In this document: piece by piece, positions 53,165 through 62,088 of the stretch
Numbering within the stretch: position 1 is the first letter of the stretch
Layout: every line of letters starts with the position of its first letter
Assembly (NCBI GenBank): GCA_023078685.1
Contig: JALGAS010000009.1
Coordinates: 2,790,001 to 2,854,000 of the forward strand
Reading direction: 5' to 3'
Length of the DNA stretch: 64,000 nt
Source: Neopestalotiopsis rosae
Lineage: Eukaryota; Ascomycota; Sordariomycetes; Amphisphaeriales; Sporocadaceae
Notes under the pieces: model-generated
What the model was told of the DNA's origin: nothing
Seen by the model: the letters and a program-made list of their open reading frames with translations, nothing else
Databases searched by the model: none
Translations under genes and position numbers: made by a program

Positions 53165-53440
53165 GCAAGTTTGTTCGAAATATTAATTTGTAAGGTTTGG
53201 CGCGATCTCCACCGCCGGAGTGCAGTCGACGTGGGATCCTGTTGCCAGTGTCTGCATCGCTTTGCTTTTCGCTGCCGAAGACGTGTTTTGGCCAAGGGAT
53301 GTCTAGACAGGGGTGAGGTTGACTGAAACTTCTAATTGGACGGTGAACAGACAATTTCGTACCCACTGAACCTTCGTCAAGCGATGCTGAATCTGGATGT
53401 CAGTCTGACTGACATCCAGATTGGGCGCATCGAGGTTGGC
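53165..53440 (+). repeat. Composite repeat 'L', copy 3, with palindrome P7
   Basis: Matches 10890-11150. It starts with GTTCGAAAT, exactly at the place where, at 10 kb, the L part joins the relic. Confidence 0.85.
53390..53422. repeat. Palindrome copy P7
   Basis: Perfect 33-bp dyad centred at T53406. The variable positions are CT on the left and AG on the right, a compensated change relative to P1. Confidence 0.92.
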
Positions 53441-53870
53441 CAAGCCAAATGCAAAGGAGAGGTAAGTCCCCCTATTTGCTTTTTCTAGACAGGGAAGAAG
53501 GATGCGTTGTGAGTTTGCCGTGGCTTTGATTGAAGGCGTGTCAGATTCTGTGGACGTGACAGTCTCTCGCCAGCCGACCGAGATCCCGGACAATTGCAAC
53601 CACAGCAACGATGTATGTTGCTATGGCTATCTCGCTGAACATGGATGAAATATCTGATTGTTGTTTCGAATGGGCAAGCCACTGGCTTAGTGCACTGGGG
53701 CTGGCCAGGATCTCCGACTGGTTGGCGTAAAGACAATATCGCACCGGCTGGGACCCCCTCGAAGCTATGCCAAATCCGGATGTCAGTCAGACTGACATCC
53801 AGATTCGGCCAGAATCCATTCTCCGCTGCCATGGCCCATTAGCATAGCTGATGGCGGGATTGGCTTGGCA
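53441..53870 (+). repeat. Composite repeat 'R' with palindrome P8
   Basis: 53560-53870 matches 7118-7330 and 10035-10245. 53475-53530 (CTAGACAGGGAAGAAGGATG, GTGAGTTTGCCGTGGC) matches the minus strand of 6980-7015. Confidence 0.8.
53769..53809. repeat. Palindrome copy P8
   Basis: Dyad centred at A53789. The variable positions are CC on the left and AG on the right, so one mismatch; one more further out. Confidence 0.88.
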
Positions 53871-54169
53871 GATTATTTGCCGACCATAATGTATGTAGGA
53901 TTAGAGCAAATCTTCCTGGCGGATCAAGGCATATCAGAAGGCCGCCATCGCTGGGAACCAGAAACAGCCCAAACGATCAAAGATGATATCATGACAGACA
54001 CCTGTAAGCGCGACATCCGAATATCGAAAGGTGTATATTTACTTGGTTTTGTGTAATTTTTTTGGTCTTCGGTATGAGCTAGGGTCGGAGTCAAGACGGA
54101 AACTTGAGAAATGGGCATGTAATTTCTAAGTGTTAGTTGCCCTCTAGGGGAATAGCCCGGGCGTAATAA

Positions 54170-54245
<76 letters not shown>

Positions 54246-54366
54246 GGTACAGTAAAAGACACGATAAACTTAAATGCAGATCACGCGCTTTGAAGTAATC
54301 ATATTCTTCTTGCCAACTTCGCACCACTTCGCAATGCAAATGATTCTCGCTGGTTACCAGCACAAG
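53871..54366. other. No supported gene; contains the GT microsatellite
   Basis: A short frame at 53865-54056 has no domain. Confidence 0.4.
54174..54241. repeat. (GT)n microsatellite
   Basis: About 34 uninterrupted TG units, 125 bp from the end of the next gene. Confidence 0.97.
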
Positions 54367-55065
54367 TCATTGTTGATCAGCACAAAGCAAAGAATCCTTG
54401 TCGTCCAACATATCTACCCTGTCGTCGCGGCTTGGAGTACGAATACATGTTTCATCCAAAGTCTTCTCATCCTGATATGAAGGTGGACCTTCAGCTCCGA
54501 TCGTGGAGTCATTGCATCTCAACGCCTTCCATGTCAAGGTGTAACAATGTCCAGAGTTTTCAACCATTTCGATGGCTTCACGGTTCCAGTATATCAAGGC
54601 TGGAGTGACCTTTATCCCTTCTGGCCGGCTGTATCTGCTGATGAAGAGCTCTTTGCTGGTAACAATGTTTAGGATTGTGGTCCATTCGAATTTGTGGAAT
54701 AGTAGCTCTTTCGTCAGTCCTTTTGAGATGCTTTCGTCGATGAACTGCAACACCAATTCAATCGCATTGGCGATATCTCCCGGCAACTTGTCGTCCTTCT
54801 GTTGCATGCGGTAAATAAGGTCGGATAGAAGTTGCAGCTTTACTTTCTTGCAGTTTTGGGGTTTCTCCGTTTTCTTAGAGGGGCATATATGGGTGCTTAT
54901 GTGACTGGCATCCTTGTAGAAATAAATGTAGCCATCGTTCTGATCCGCGATGTAAACATCCCAATGGCTGTTGCGTCGCCCGTCGATTACTACCCAACCA
55001 AGATGGCATCCCTGTTGTGAAAGAGCGTACTGCCCTTTGTATAAATGAAGGCATTGGGAGGTCAT
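54367..55065 (-). CDS. Hypothetical protein, 232 residues
   Basis: Minus strand, ATG 55065 (MTSQCLHLYKGQYALSQQGC). The sequence looks folded: LGWVVIDGRRNSHWDVYIAD, then DGYIYFYKDASH, a helical middle (ANAIELVLQFIDESISKGLT) and VTPALIYWNREAIEMVEN, ending in a charged tail. I do not recognise the family. An alternative phase from ATG 55144 begins MPRFRPRYSKLILEPNTTPN and looks coding-like for about 45 residues. It crosses into the first frame near 55030, so an upstream frameshift or a short intron is possible, and the true N-terminus may be there. Confidence 0.55.
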   Translation of the reverse strand: MTSQCLHLYKGQYALSQQGCHLGWVVIDGRRNSHWDVYIADQNDGYIYFYKDASHISTHICPSKKTEKPQNCKKVKLQLLSDLIYRMQQKDDKLPGDIANAIELVLQFIDESISKGLTKELLFHKFEWTTILNIVTSKELFISRYSRPEGIKVTPALIYWNREAIEMVENSGHCYTLTWKALRCNDSTIGAEGPPSYQDEKTLDETCIRTPSRDDRVDMLDDKDSLLCADQQ

Positions 55066-55144
55066 CGGCTGGTGGTAGCGGTTGGTTCGGAGTTGTATTT
55101 GGTTCAAGAATTAGCTTGGAATATCTCGGTCGGAAACGCGGCAT

Positions 55145-56384
55145 TAGGCGTTATTTATAGGATTATTCGTCTGTGTACCTTCTTGTTTTTGACAAAGTAT
55201 TAGCTCAGAACTTTCATCTGTCTTTTTTGATGCAGCCCGCCACTGCCCATATCGACTACTGTGTAGCCACAATAACCACTGGCTCAACTCTTGTGAACCT
55301 CCCTCCCCCTCCAAGAAAATTAAAGAACCTATAACCTGCTCAAGATGCTTCGGATCTTGTTTAGCTTCATCGTATTTCTACAGGAATATTACCTACGCTA
55401 CTCTCATTTCTAGTCACGCGAGTTCAATGATGCAGCTCTCTGTCGTTTTCAATAGGAGTGCGAAGTTGTCCGCAATCTTATCAGGGCATAGACATCTGTA
55501 CCTCGTCTCCGGATTTCGCAGCCAAAACATGGACAAGGTTGCGGACGCAAAGAAAAGAGGGGTGTAAAGGGGGTGGTAGGGAAGGGGCTCTTGATCAATC
55601 GGCCTGTAGTTGTTGATATGCTCTTGTTAGGAGCGTCACCGGAAGGGAAGGGGATCCTTAGACCATCTTGCAGATCAGTCCTCGCTAACACACACAACAG
55701 TGTATGCATATCGAGGTAGCTCGCTACCTGGTAAATATCACCACAGCAAAGCAAAGAGCATACTATGCTTCTGGCACCAATGACCATTCAAATTAACTCT
55801 GCGAGGTTGGGCGACTCCTGTCGCCGGTTATCACGTTCTAACGTGAACCCCCTGGAGCGTTCATTTGAAGCATATTGACAAGGATCCTGCATTTAGAGGC
55901 AAATCTTATTCGACATGGGCGACTCTCCATAACGAATGGTCGAGCTCATTCTGAGCTAGCTCGCTCTGTCCACTTACATGCCGACTCGGCCTTAGTCTTG
56001 ACAGCTATAAGGAATTATTTCAACCTCAGCATTCAATTCAGGAAACCAACGTCTTCCTCGGCAAATCTGCATTGGGTCGAATAGATCTGGCTCATTGAAC
56101 TTGGACCCGTCCAGGCCCCATTACCGACCATTGCGTACAAGTTATGTACGGAAGCGACCAAACCAAGCTGGATGTTTCCCAATTTCTCGATGTAACTACA
56201 GGTGAGTATGTATCTTGTCCAATGCCCTTCCTATTGACATGCTTCGAAAATCCAAGAGATACTCAAATACAGCACCAGTATCGCTCTTTCCAGTGTAGGA
56301 TTAGCATCATCATGCCGAGTCACCGTCCAACTCACGGAACAGTATAAGTAGCATGGCAGAGGTGACGTGGCTATTCTAGACCAA
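55145..56384. other. No supported gene
   Basis: Overlapping short frames, none with domains. 55530-55600 is a G-rich stretch (GGGGTGTAAAGGGGGTGG). Confidence 0.4.
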
Positions 56385-56620
56385 CTGAGTAGTCATACCT
56401 ACAGTGTGTTGAACAGGCTATGTCAAGCAGAAACCTGGGAGTTATTGCGTGTCTGCCGCCCGGTATGGGGTGCTGGCATGCATTGGGCAAGGATCACGTC
56501 GTACACATACCGCCTCAATTGGTTTTGGCCAACCATGTAGCCTTGAATATGCCCCGTTGAATCACTAAAACATGTTTCGGCGGTCAAAAAGATAAAAGAC
56601 ACTACAGCCAGCCGCTATGG
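56385..56620 (+). repeat. Repeat shared with 21346-21605
   Basis: Same orientation as the other copy (CATACCTACAGTGTGTTGAA, GCATGCATTGGGCAAGGATC, CCAACCATGTAGCC, AACATGT, CAGCCGCTATGGCTG). Confidence 0.75.
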
Positions 56621-56743
56621 CTGACCTTACAGGTATGATGAAATCTGAATAGAGATGCCTAGACAGGGCGGTTTTTGACTGGGATTCCTCCTTGGACGGC
56701 GCAGCAAAGGCAATAGCGCATCCGCAACGTTGCTTGAAGCTAT

Positions 56744-56784
56744 GCCGAATTTGGATGTCAGTCAGACTGACATCCAAATTCGGC
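56744..56784. repeat. Palindrome copy P9, perfect 41-bp dyad
   Basis: Arms of 20 bp (GCCGAATTTGGATGTCAGTC and its exact complement) around a central A at 56764. Variable positions TT and AA. The longest perfect copy in the window. Confidence 0.97.
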
Positions 56785-56892
56785 CAGAACAATGTTCGTT
56801 TTTTACTGCGAAGTGGGTCTGATGAGAGGTTGCGAGTGGCCGGCGGAAGGTACAATACGCATTCGTTGGACCCTCATCACAGGCTATAATGG

Positions 56893-56925
56893 ATCAGGAT
56901 GTCACTCAGACTGACATCCGAATTA
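56893..56925. repeat. Palindrome copy P10
   Basis: Degraded copy centred at A56908, with one arm base changed (CACTC in place of CAGTC) and the outer arm eroded. Confidence 0.8.
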
Positions 56926-56935
56926 AGCCAAGACA

Positions 56936-57764
56936 AGGACCGCGTCTCTTCGGGCTGTTGACTCAGGTATCCCATTCGATGAGCACCGCCGCGCCTTGGC
57001 ATCCTTGTGGTGTCTGACACTTAGTTAGGTTCAAAGATTGAGTTACAACAGTCGATCTAACCCCTTCCACTTTAGCGCTCGTCTCCGAAGATGGCAAGAG
57101 TCAACTGGGCAGTCATAGAGATTTGAGCAAGATCACGGTAAAGTGATTGTAGAAACCAAAATGTCCAAACTTTGTCCACCCAGAGCTTTAACTCCTATGG
57201 CGAGTTTGATGGGAGCACGATACCCAACGAATTAGACCCCATAACATTTTTCTCCGACCAGTCGCCATCAAATCTGGCATCAACGCAAACATAGGATACA
57301 GCGAAGACAACAAGCGGACAGAGACTAAGAGCTAACAATCACATGTCACGCGAAGAGATGCTGTGATGCGCCATTGGTCGACGTGCCAGACTACATAGTA
57401 CGATGATACGTGGCCAATGGAGTATAAAATCCACACGTGACTAGGATCTGGCCGTACGATGTACGCAAGAAAGCTGCTCCTTCCTCACGAGCTCCGAACC
57501 ACTGTTCGTCCAAAAGAGAAAATGAAAAGGCGGTGTGCACATGAAAACCGTAGCGTAAGGACGTGCCTATTGTGTATATCTTCTAACTTTTTGGTGCGAT
57601 CTACACATCGAGCCACACAACGTTAAGCTATCCGGTAATTCATGTATATTAATATTTGGAGGTAGACATACTTTCTCTCATCACCTCTCGCTACGACTAT
57701 TCGCTTTCTCTTTGCGCTTGCAATACACTCTCCAACCCTACATCCTGTCCAACGAGCACCTATC
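56936..57764. other. Upstream region of the HEAT-repeat gene
   Basis: No gene. AT-rich element TGTATATTAATATTTGG at about 57642. The last 60 bp before the ATG are pyrimidine-rich (CTCTCCAACCCTACATCC). Confidence 0.4.
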
Positions 57765-58370
57765 ATGGCTAGCAACCGTGGAATGCATCATGATGCCCTT
57801 GTTGCTTTCTTGACGGTTCTATCCAATCCCATCCCTGGAAATCTTTGCATTGAGTCACCAGTGGAGCTTCACGTTCTCGAGCAGCTAGTGCCATGGCTCG
57901 ATCACGAAAACAACTTTATCAGAAAAACAGTCTCCTTATACCTCCAACAATACCAGGATCTACCAGAGAGTTTACTCCTATTGGTAGTGGAGAAGCTCAA
58001 CCAGCAATCTTGGGATCGTCAGACGGAAGCAACAACGGTCCTCCAAAAGCAGGAACATATTCCAGAATCCATTCTCCGAAGGTTAGAAACAGACCTAAAC
58101 AATACGAACAAATTTGTTCGACGAGCAAGCCTCGAGGTCCTCGCAATAAAGTCAGCGGATCTTAGATCAATATGTCGAGCGGTGGAGGTTTTTCTTAGTG
58201 ACGGAGATGAAGGTGTAGAAGAAGTAGCCTGTGAAACACAGGAAGTAGTGAAGCAACGAGTGGAGGACGAAGGTCATGATATGAACAGCTTGTCCGAGTT
58301 CTCGTGGCTCTACGACGGTGATGGCGACCAATCCGAAGGTGTTCTTGCTCAGCGCGCAACTTCGGAGTAG
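57765..58370 (+). CDS. HEAT-repeat protein, 201 residues
   Basis: Single exon from ATG 57765. After a short lead, helical repeats of about 30 residues appear: LEQLVPWLDHENNFIRKTVS, LYLQQYQDLPESLLLLVVEK, LNQQSWDRQTEATTVLQKQE, HIPESILRRLETDLNNTNKF and VRRASLEVLAIKSADLRSIC. The pattern (L-x2-D-x-N-x2-(I/V)-R-x-(A/T)-x2-L, with LPE(S/P)IL between) is that of the C-terminal HEAT repeats of fungal NACHT NLR-like proteins. Here it stands alone, without a NACHT domain upstream, and with an acidic end. It may be a split-off NLR tail or an adaptor. The start has a good upstream region, so I think it is a gene and not a remnant. Confidence 0.72.
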   Translation: MASNRGMHHDALVAFLTVLSNPIPGNLCIESPVELHVLEQLVPWLDHENNFIRKTVSLYLQQYQDLPESLLLLVVEKLNQQSWDRQTEATTVLQKQEHIPESILRRLETDLNNTNKFVRRASLEVLAIKSADLRSICRAVEVFLSDGDEGVEEVACETQEVVKQRVEDEGHDMNSLSEFSWLYDGDGDQSEGVLAQRATSE

Positions 58371-58585
58371 ACGGACCGATTTGCCCGGATCCTTATTGAT
58401 ACGAGACATCGTTCCTCGTTTCACAATTTACCGATGTGGGGCGAGACGGTTTGTTATGATTAGCAAGACACTACCGTATCGCTGGGGATGACTATAGAGC
58501 GCTATTGTCCTGGCGACTCGCTAGAAGTTCATTATAGCACACATATCTGCCACGCGCCCACTCAAGCAATAAGGTCATACCAAGC
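58371..58585. other. Intergenic
   Basis: No gene. Convergent 3' ends of the HEAT gene and the beta-lactamase-like remnant. Confidence 0.4.
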
Positions 58586-59173
58586 TCACAACTGGTGGTG
58601 CTTGTATACCTCGGCCTCGTTTACAATCCATTGCTCCAGGACATTACTATCGGCAAACGCCATGGTCTGGCTGGCAATCATGCCCGCTACGCCCTTTTCG
58701 CGGTCGTACCACCAAAAGAGGTTGGCAATGCCCGCCCATCAGGCCGTATCCTTGCCCCGCCCCATCATGCCGGGCTCGATTGTGAGCATGAAGCTGATAC
58801 CGTAGCCTTGAGGCGGATCGCCTAAGAAAATCTATGTCAGTCGAAGTCGCACCAGATGGTCCTACAATAAAAGATTCTTTCATTTACCTGCTTGAGGATA
58901 GAGCTCAGGAATCGGATTCGTTTGCTCGGCTTTTGCCGCGGGTATGCCCCTGCGAGCAAAATCGGGCATATCGGGAATCTGGTTCTTCCACATGTCCTCG
59001 ACCGACTCCTCTTTTAGAATCCGGACGCCATCGGGATGCGCGCCATCGTTGAGCAGCGCCACCAGGACCTGCAAATAGTCGTGGGGCCGCTCAAAAGCGC
59101 CGGCGCCGCCGCTTTGGAAGAGTCGCGCTTTATCCGAGGCCTGAGCCCGTATAGCGTCTATGAGAAGTCGAAG
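58586..59173 (-). pseudogene. C-terminal part of a beta-lactamase/transpeptidase-like (class C, EstB/LovD type) protein
   Basis: The minus strand from about 59173 reads ARLFQSGGAGAFERPHDYLQ, VLVALLNDGAHPDGVRILKE, SVEDMWKNQIPDMPDFARRG and AEQTNPIPELYPQAG. After a 66-bp intron (58822-58887, GTAAAT ... TTCTTAG, in frame) come DPPQGYGISFMLTIEPGMMG, RGKDTA, a TGA at 58739-58741, WAGIANLFWWYDREKGVAGM and the end at 58586. This matches the last 180 residues of fungal beta-lactamase-like esterases. The N-terminal part with the catalytic S-x-x-K is absent, and the stop probably came from CGA. The piece is clearly GC-richer than its neighbours. A dead fragment. Confidence 0.78.
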
Positions 59174-60502
59174 CTATTTTCAGCGGGAATCAGCGAGAAA
59201 GATTCACTCTGTGTGGTCCTGAAAACAATGCGATCCGTCTAGATCAAGATCTCATAGATCATACATTTTTCTTTCCACGTTACTGGGTTGATCATTGCTC
59301 TTATCCAGGGGGTCCTTCTGATAGAGTAATTACGTGGGGGGATTTGCATTAAACTCCTGGTTAGATTGTAATTCGCTTCAGCTACTTATTTCAACCAATT
59401 TGCCGAGCACGGAAAATGCAAATGCGGCAATAAAAGTCTCTAGTAAAATGTGGTTTTCGTCACTACCAAATTTGTAACTATACGTTAGGGAACGATCAAG
59501 TATAACTGCAAAAAATGCAAGTACAGAAGGAAACAAAAAATTAAACAACCGGCTCTCCCTTAGTGGCATTGTATGGATGCTAATCAAAGAAATATAGATA
59601 TATGTGAGGCACATGGTTCAGCGGAGGCGTCACTGAAGGAAAACGAAAAATCCGTCTGATCGGACGCAAAATCAACTATGGTGACCAATATAGTCACCTA
59701 TAGCTCGTCCAAGGTCCTCCAGCCGGCATCGTTGATCCCTGCTTTCGCGAGTGATACGAGATGAATGGAATTCTTCTCGTAGTAATCCGCGGTGCGTTGA
59801 GGTCTGGCCTTTGATACGTAACTGAATAAGCAATCTTGTCTTGGTGGGTGGGCAGGCCAATGGCAAGGTTTAATGCAACGTTGGCACATGCTTTCCGTCG
59901 GGGAAAAATTGAAATCCTCGGTAGAAAGGCGGGGTTGAAAGAACGTGTGCCTATCTGACAGAGTTCATGCGATTCCCAGTACATAACTGCATATTTTCAC
60001 ACCCGATAATTTGATGCGAGCACTGCTGAACAGATCAGGACAATTCTAAGATGCTTCATCGATCTCGCTATGTTTGATCTTTCCCGTTGAAGTTTGAATT
60101 ATGCAATCAAAAGTGCTGCTGATTAATTTGCAAAATGCATCCTGGCCCCCCCAAGCCCCTCGTCAGGTTCTCGAACAGAGATCCCAATGACGATCAGCGT
60201 GTCAGGGTTCAAGTGCTTATTCAACGATCTTGTTCCTACTTCATACGAGCATTCTAAACATAGCGAAAGGAGGAAAGGAAAGAGAGTCCTTTCGTCTTGA
60301 TCAAGCTCCTTTTGGTGTCTTGAGATAGGTCCGAGCTCCGGGTCCGTGCAGGCGCTTTGGAAGAGTCTTGCACATTTCTGGGTCAGCCAATTCCTCCATT
60401 CGACAATTAGCTGTGCGATGCACTGCTGAAAAGGCGCACGTAGCACGAACACGAGATACGTTCGAGCTACAAACCATCTTGTCACATCTTGACAACTAGC
60501 AA
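59174..60502. other. AT-rich; one coding-like relic, no intact gene
   Basis: 59240-59680 is AT-rich with no frames of interest. On the minus strand, 59800-59698 reads RPQRTADYYEKNSIHLVSLA, KAGINDAGWRTLDEL then stop, which looks like the end of a real protein, with overlapping frames upstream; probably a relic. 60123-60500 has three overlapping minus-strand frames that may once have followed the gene at 60503-61269. Confidence 0.35.
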
Positions 60503-61269
60503 TTACGAGAATGTCCCTATTTTCCATTGAATTTCTGACAGTTGGGTCGCTACAATTGCTAGACGACTAGGGAAGATCGTCTTCAGGGTCGCTATATCGA
60601 TGCGGTAAATCGTAGGGATGCGGCGTGTTATCCTCTCTTCTTGCAATTCTTCTTGACTCGGTATCCCAAAGATCCTCTCGAACCAGTGTTCCTCATACCA
60701 CATCTTTTTCGCCTCCGCAAGCTTGGTCTCCGGAGGCGCTGCAGCAGTGATGCCAGACACCCCCCGTTCTTCTTCGCCTCATCCATATTGATCCTGTGTT
60801 GATCTTGAAGGGTGTAATTGCGGAACTTATCGAAATCATGCCAAACTCTCACCTTCTTACGCGTCCGTCGCGCGTCGATCAAGTCTACAATATTGACAAG
60901 CGTAATTTTCAATTGCTTCTTGCACTCAGCAATGGAGTCGCGAGCAGGTAGGTGAACCTCACGGCACAAGCTCTGAAACCCCTGCAATTTCTGTCCTTCA
61001 GTGAGCCCGTTGCCGGTGATGTTCTCCGTGAAGTAATGCAGCCTAAGTTCCTGGCGCATTGCAATGGTGCGCTCTTGAGTGTATAGCTGGGAGCCAGGCA
61101 TCCACTTTTGGGACGACGCGAGACGGTCAAACTCATCGTCGAACGGTGCATCATCATTGGGTGTGAAGTTCTCAAATTTAGTGAAATGGGATTGAGATGA
61201 TGATGGCAAATCGGGATCCTCGTTCGGCGACTTGTGAAGAACCTCGTTCGTCTGAAGGATAAAAGGCAT
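60503..61269 (-). pseudogene. Hypothetical protein gene with a poly-G frameshift
   Basis: Minus strand, ATG 61269. The first 170 residues are convincing: HFTKFENFTPNDDAPFDDEF, CREVHLPARDSIAECKKQLK, ITLVNIVDLIDARRTRKKVR, VWHDFDKFRNYTLQDQHRIN, MDEAKKN. At a run of six G (60760-60765 on the plus strand as C) the phase changes: with seven G it would continue as SGITAAAPPETKLAEAKKMW, YEEHWFERIFGIPSQEELQE ... to 60503, about 256 residues. The NIVDLIDA...VW.DF..FR.YT pattern is known to me from fungal proteins of unknown function. Either a real slippage mutation or a sequencing error in a homopolymer. The opposite strand and other frames are shadows. Confidence 0.65.
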
Positions 61270-62088
61270 TCTGATAAGGTTTGCGCGATTGAAGAACTTT
61301 TCAGCATCGCTCGGACATTGATGGCGACTCGGTGATTCGTGTCACTGACTTATGCCTTGACGGAAAACAATCAAGGTAGGGACAGTCGATGTCTCGGAAT
61401 GAAGTTCGCGAACGCGTTAAATGAGGCGCTACAGAAATGGGGTTTGTTTTGCGGTGGGGAGCGGCTCCGCCGAGATAGGCTTAGTTGAGTTGAAATATAG
61501 GCTGTGCTCGGACCGCCGTGGGGTTTGTATCGCTTATCCTGCTGACTCTCCCCATGCTATTTCGACCAAGTTTTAGTTAAATAAGGACCTGATTAACGCT
61601 GGTCTACGCTAGCTGGCCAGCGGCGGACAGAGTGCACGGTGACGGCCTATCACCATGAAATCTGCATCACCCAATTACGTGGCGGTATAGCAAGGCAAAC
61701 GACGGCAGCTCAACAATAGCCATGGCCCTTTTGCACGTCGCGTACTATGCTGATCAGTCGCGGAGCAGGCAGCAATAGAAGGTATTGATGAAGAACCCCG
61801 AAACTGTAAACATCTTCACTGATCTGCCAGAACTTTCATCGTAGTTCTTTGAGCTAAGTCCTATCGACCACCCTATCGTAATTATTAACCTAGCTACCCG
61901 TAGATTTGCTTCGTGGCTGCACTAAAAGCGGCATGAGCTACAACTAAATAAGCTAACTTCAACAATCCCATACAAAACAAGCAGCAGTCAGTTACCCCGC
62001 AAATTTGCTGAATGTTGATAGAAGCACAAATCGTACTTTTATTGGGCGTTGTCTGACCATGTGATTGATATAAGTTAAGTAATTTATT
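61270..62088. other. Divergent intergenic region
   Basis: About 820 bp between two genes that point away from each other. No frame of interest. 61930-62070 is AT-rich. Confidence 0.4.

Larger units (their letters stand above)
56655..56935 (+). repeat. Two tandem palindrome units, P9 and P10
   Basis: Each palindrome is preceded by the same type of flank (GGACGGCGCAGCAAAGGCAA and GGCCGGCGGAAGGTACAATA, then GCAT..., then AAGCTATGCC or GGCTATAATG). So the unit of about 145 bp was repeated in direct orientation. Confidence 0.75.

Noticed and set aside
54133..54363. Thr/His repeat peptide near 54.2 kb.
   Set aside because: Translation of the (GT)n microsatellite.
60..56925. The spaced palindromes as a CRISPR array or bacterial attachment sites.
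   Set aside because: Spacing is irregular, from 145 bp to 42 kb, the flanks are conserved rather than unique, and the genes are spliced eukaryotic ones.
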